From contig PBQX02000073.1 of the NCBI GenBank assembly GCA_002725175.2, forward strand, positions 1-6,314: 6,314 nucleotides of DNA, read 5' to 3'. The position numbers and the translations under genes are program-made. Of this stretch, positions 6,179 to 6,314 are shown in pieces. Position 1 is the first letter of the stretch. Each line of letters starts with the position of its first letter. This stretch comes from CACKLF01 sp002725175 (GTDB lineage: Bacteria; Pseudomonadota; Alphaproteobacteria; Rhodobacterales; Rhodobacteraceae). The notes below the pieces were generated by a model. It was not told where the DNA came from. It saw only the letters and a program-made list of their open reading frames with translations, and searched no databases.

Positions 6179-6314
6179 ATGAGTAAAGTAATTAAAGGCG
6201 GAACAGTCTGCACTGCGGACAGGACATGGAAGACCGATATACTAATCGAGGGAGAAACAATTAAACAAATTGGGGAAAACCTTAAAGGAGAGGAATATAT
6301 AGATGCTGAAGGCG
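6179..6314 (+). CDS. hydA: Dihydropyrimidinase (D-hydantoinase type), N-terminal fragment
   Basis: Only the first 45 codons are inside the window. The sequence opens MSKVIKGGTVCTADRTWKTD, continues with DILIEGETIKQIGENL, and then has YIDAEG. This is the small N-terminal beta-sandwich of cyclic amidohydrolases and closely fits dihydropyrimidinase/D-hydantoinase; the metal-binding HxH motif would begin shortly after the window ends. The enzyme hydrolyses 5,6-dihydrouracil or dihydrothymine to the N-carbamoyl-beta-amino acid, the expected substrate of the preceding gene's product. The ATG at 6179 has a strong purine-rich ribosome-binding site (AAGGGAAGGA, about 6162-6172). The 23-bp gap after the Zn hydrolase indicates one operon. 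With so few residues, a related cyclic amidohydrolase cannot be fully excluded, but the context supports this call. Confidence 0.88.
   Translation, partial: MSKVIKGGTVCTADRTWKTDILIEGETIKQIGENLKGEEYIDAEG

Noticed and set aside
1..6314. CRISPR array, insertion sequence, defence system or long repeats
   Set aside because: I saw no regularly spaced repeats, terminal inverted repeats, transposase or integrase motifs, nor nuclease or toxin-antitoxin genes.

Overview
The window is a compact, AT-rich stretch of bacterial chromosome. It most likely comes from a low-GC, probably marine or aquatic, alphaproteobacterium. The evidence for this is the yajC-secD arrangement with an alphaproteobacterial-type YajC N-terminus, and a Zn-dependent hydrolase/dihydropyrimidinase pair whose signatures closely resemble those I know from Rhodobacterales and relatives. 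Lineage is an inference from protein resemblance; no rRNA or tRNA gene is present. The 28 undetermined bases (N) suggest a metagenomic or single-cell consensus rather than a finished genome.

Layout. (1) Positions 1-1668, minus strand: yajC followed by the 5' part of secD, the Sec translocon accessory module, which runs off the left edge (the rest of secD, and presumably secF, lie outside). (2) 1669-1893: a divergent intergenic region with a candidate yajC promoter. (3) 1894-3081, plus strand: a PhnP-like (COG1235-type) metallo-beta-lactamase-fold hydrolase, then a small stand-alone cyclic-nucleotide-binding-domain protein, 39 bp apart and probably co-transcribed. (4) 3173-3814: a gene I do not recognise, with a very basic N-terminus. 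(5) 3852-4802: a DMT/EamA-family membrane transporter. (6) 4803-4904: an intergenic region with a good sigma-70-like promoter. (7) 4905-6314: an M20-type hydantoinase/carbamoylase-family amidohydrolase and the first 45 codons of a dihydropyrimidinase, an operon for reductive pyrimidine (uracil/thymine) or related hydantoin catabolism.

How the genes work together. YajC and SecD assist SecYEG in protein export. The MBL hydrolase and the cNMP-binding protein may form a small nucleotide-signalling pair, which is inference from adjacency and retained active-site residues. Dihydropyrimidinase opens the dihydropyrimidine ring to an N-carbamoyl-beta-amino acid, and the Zn hydrolase would then release the beta-amino acid, CO2 and ammonia. 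The DMT transporter just upstream could move a substrate or product but may equally be unrelated.

The most unusual features are the unknown gene at 3173-3814, the hydrolase/cNMP-sensor pair, and the restriction of all N bases to 2922-4946. Within coding sequence these fall mainly at third codon positions, as expected for strain polymorphism. I found no clear evidence for a wholly new system.
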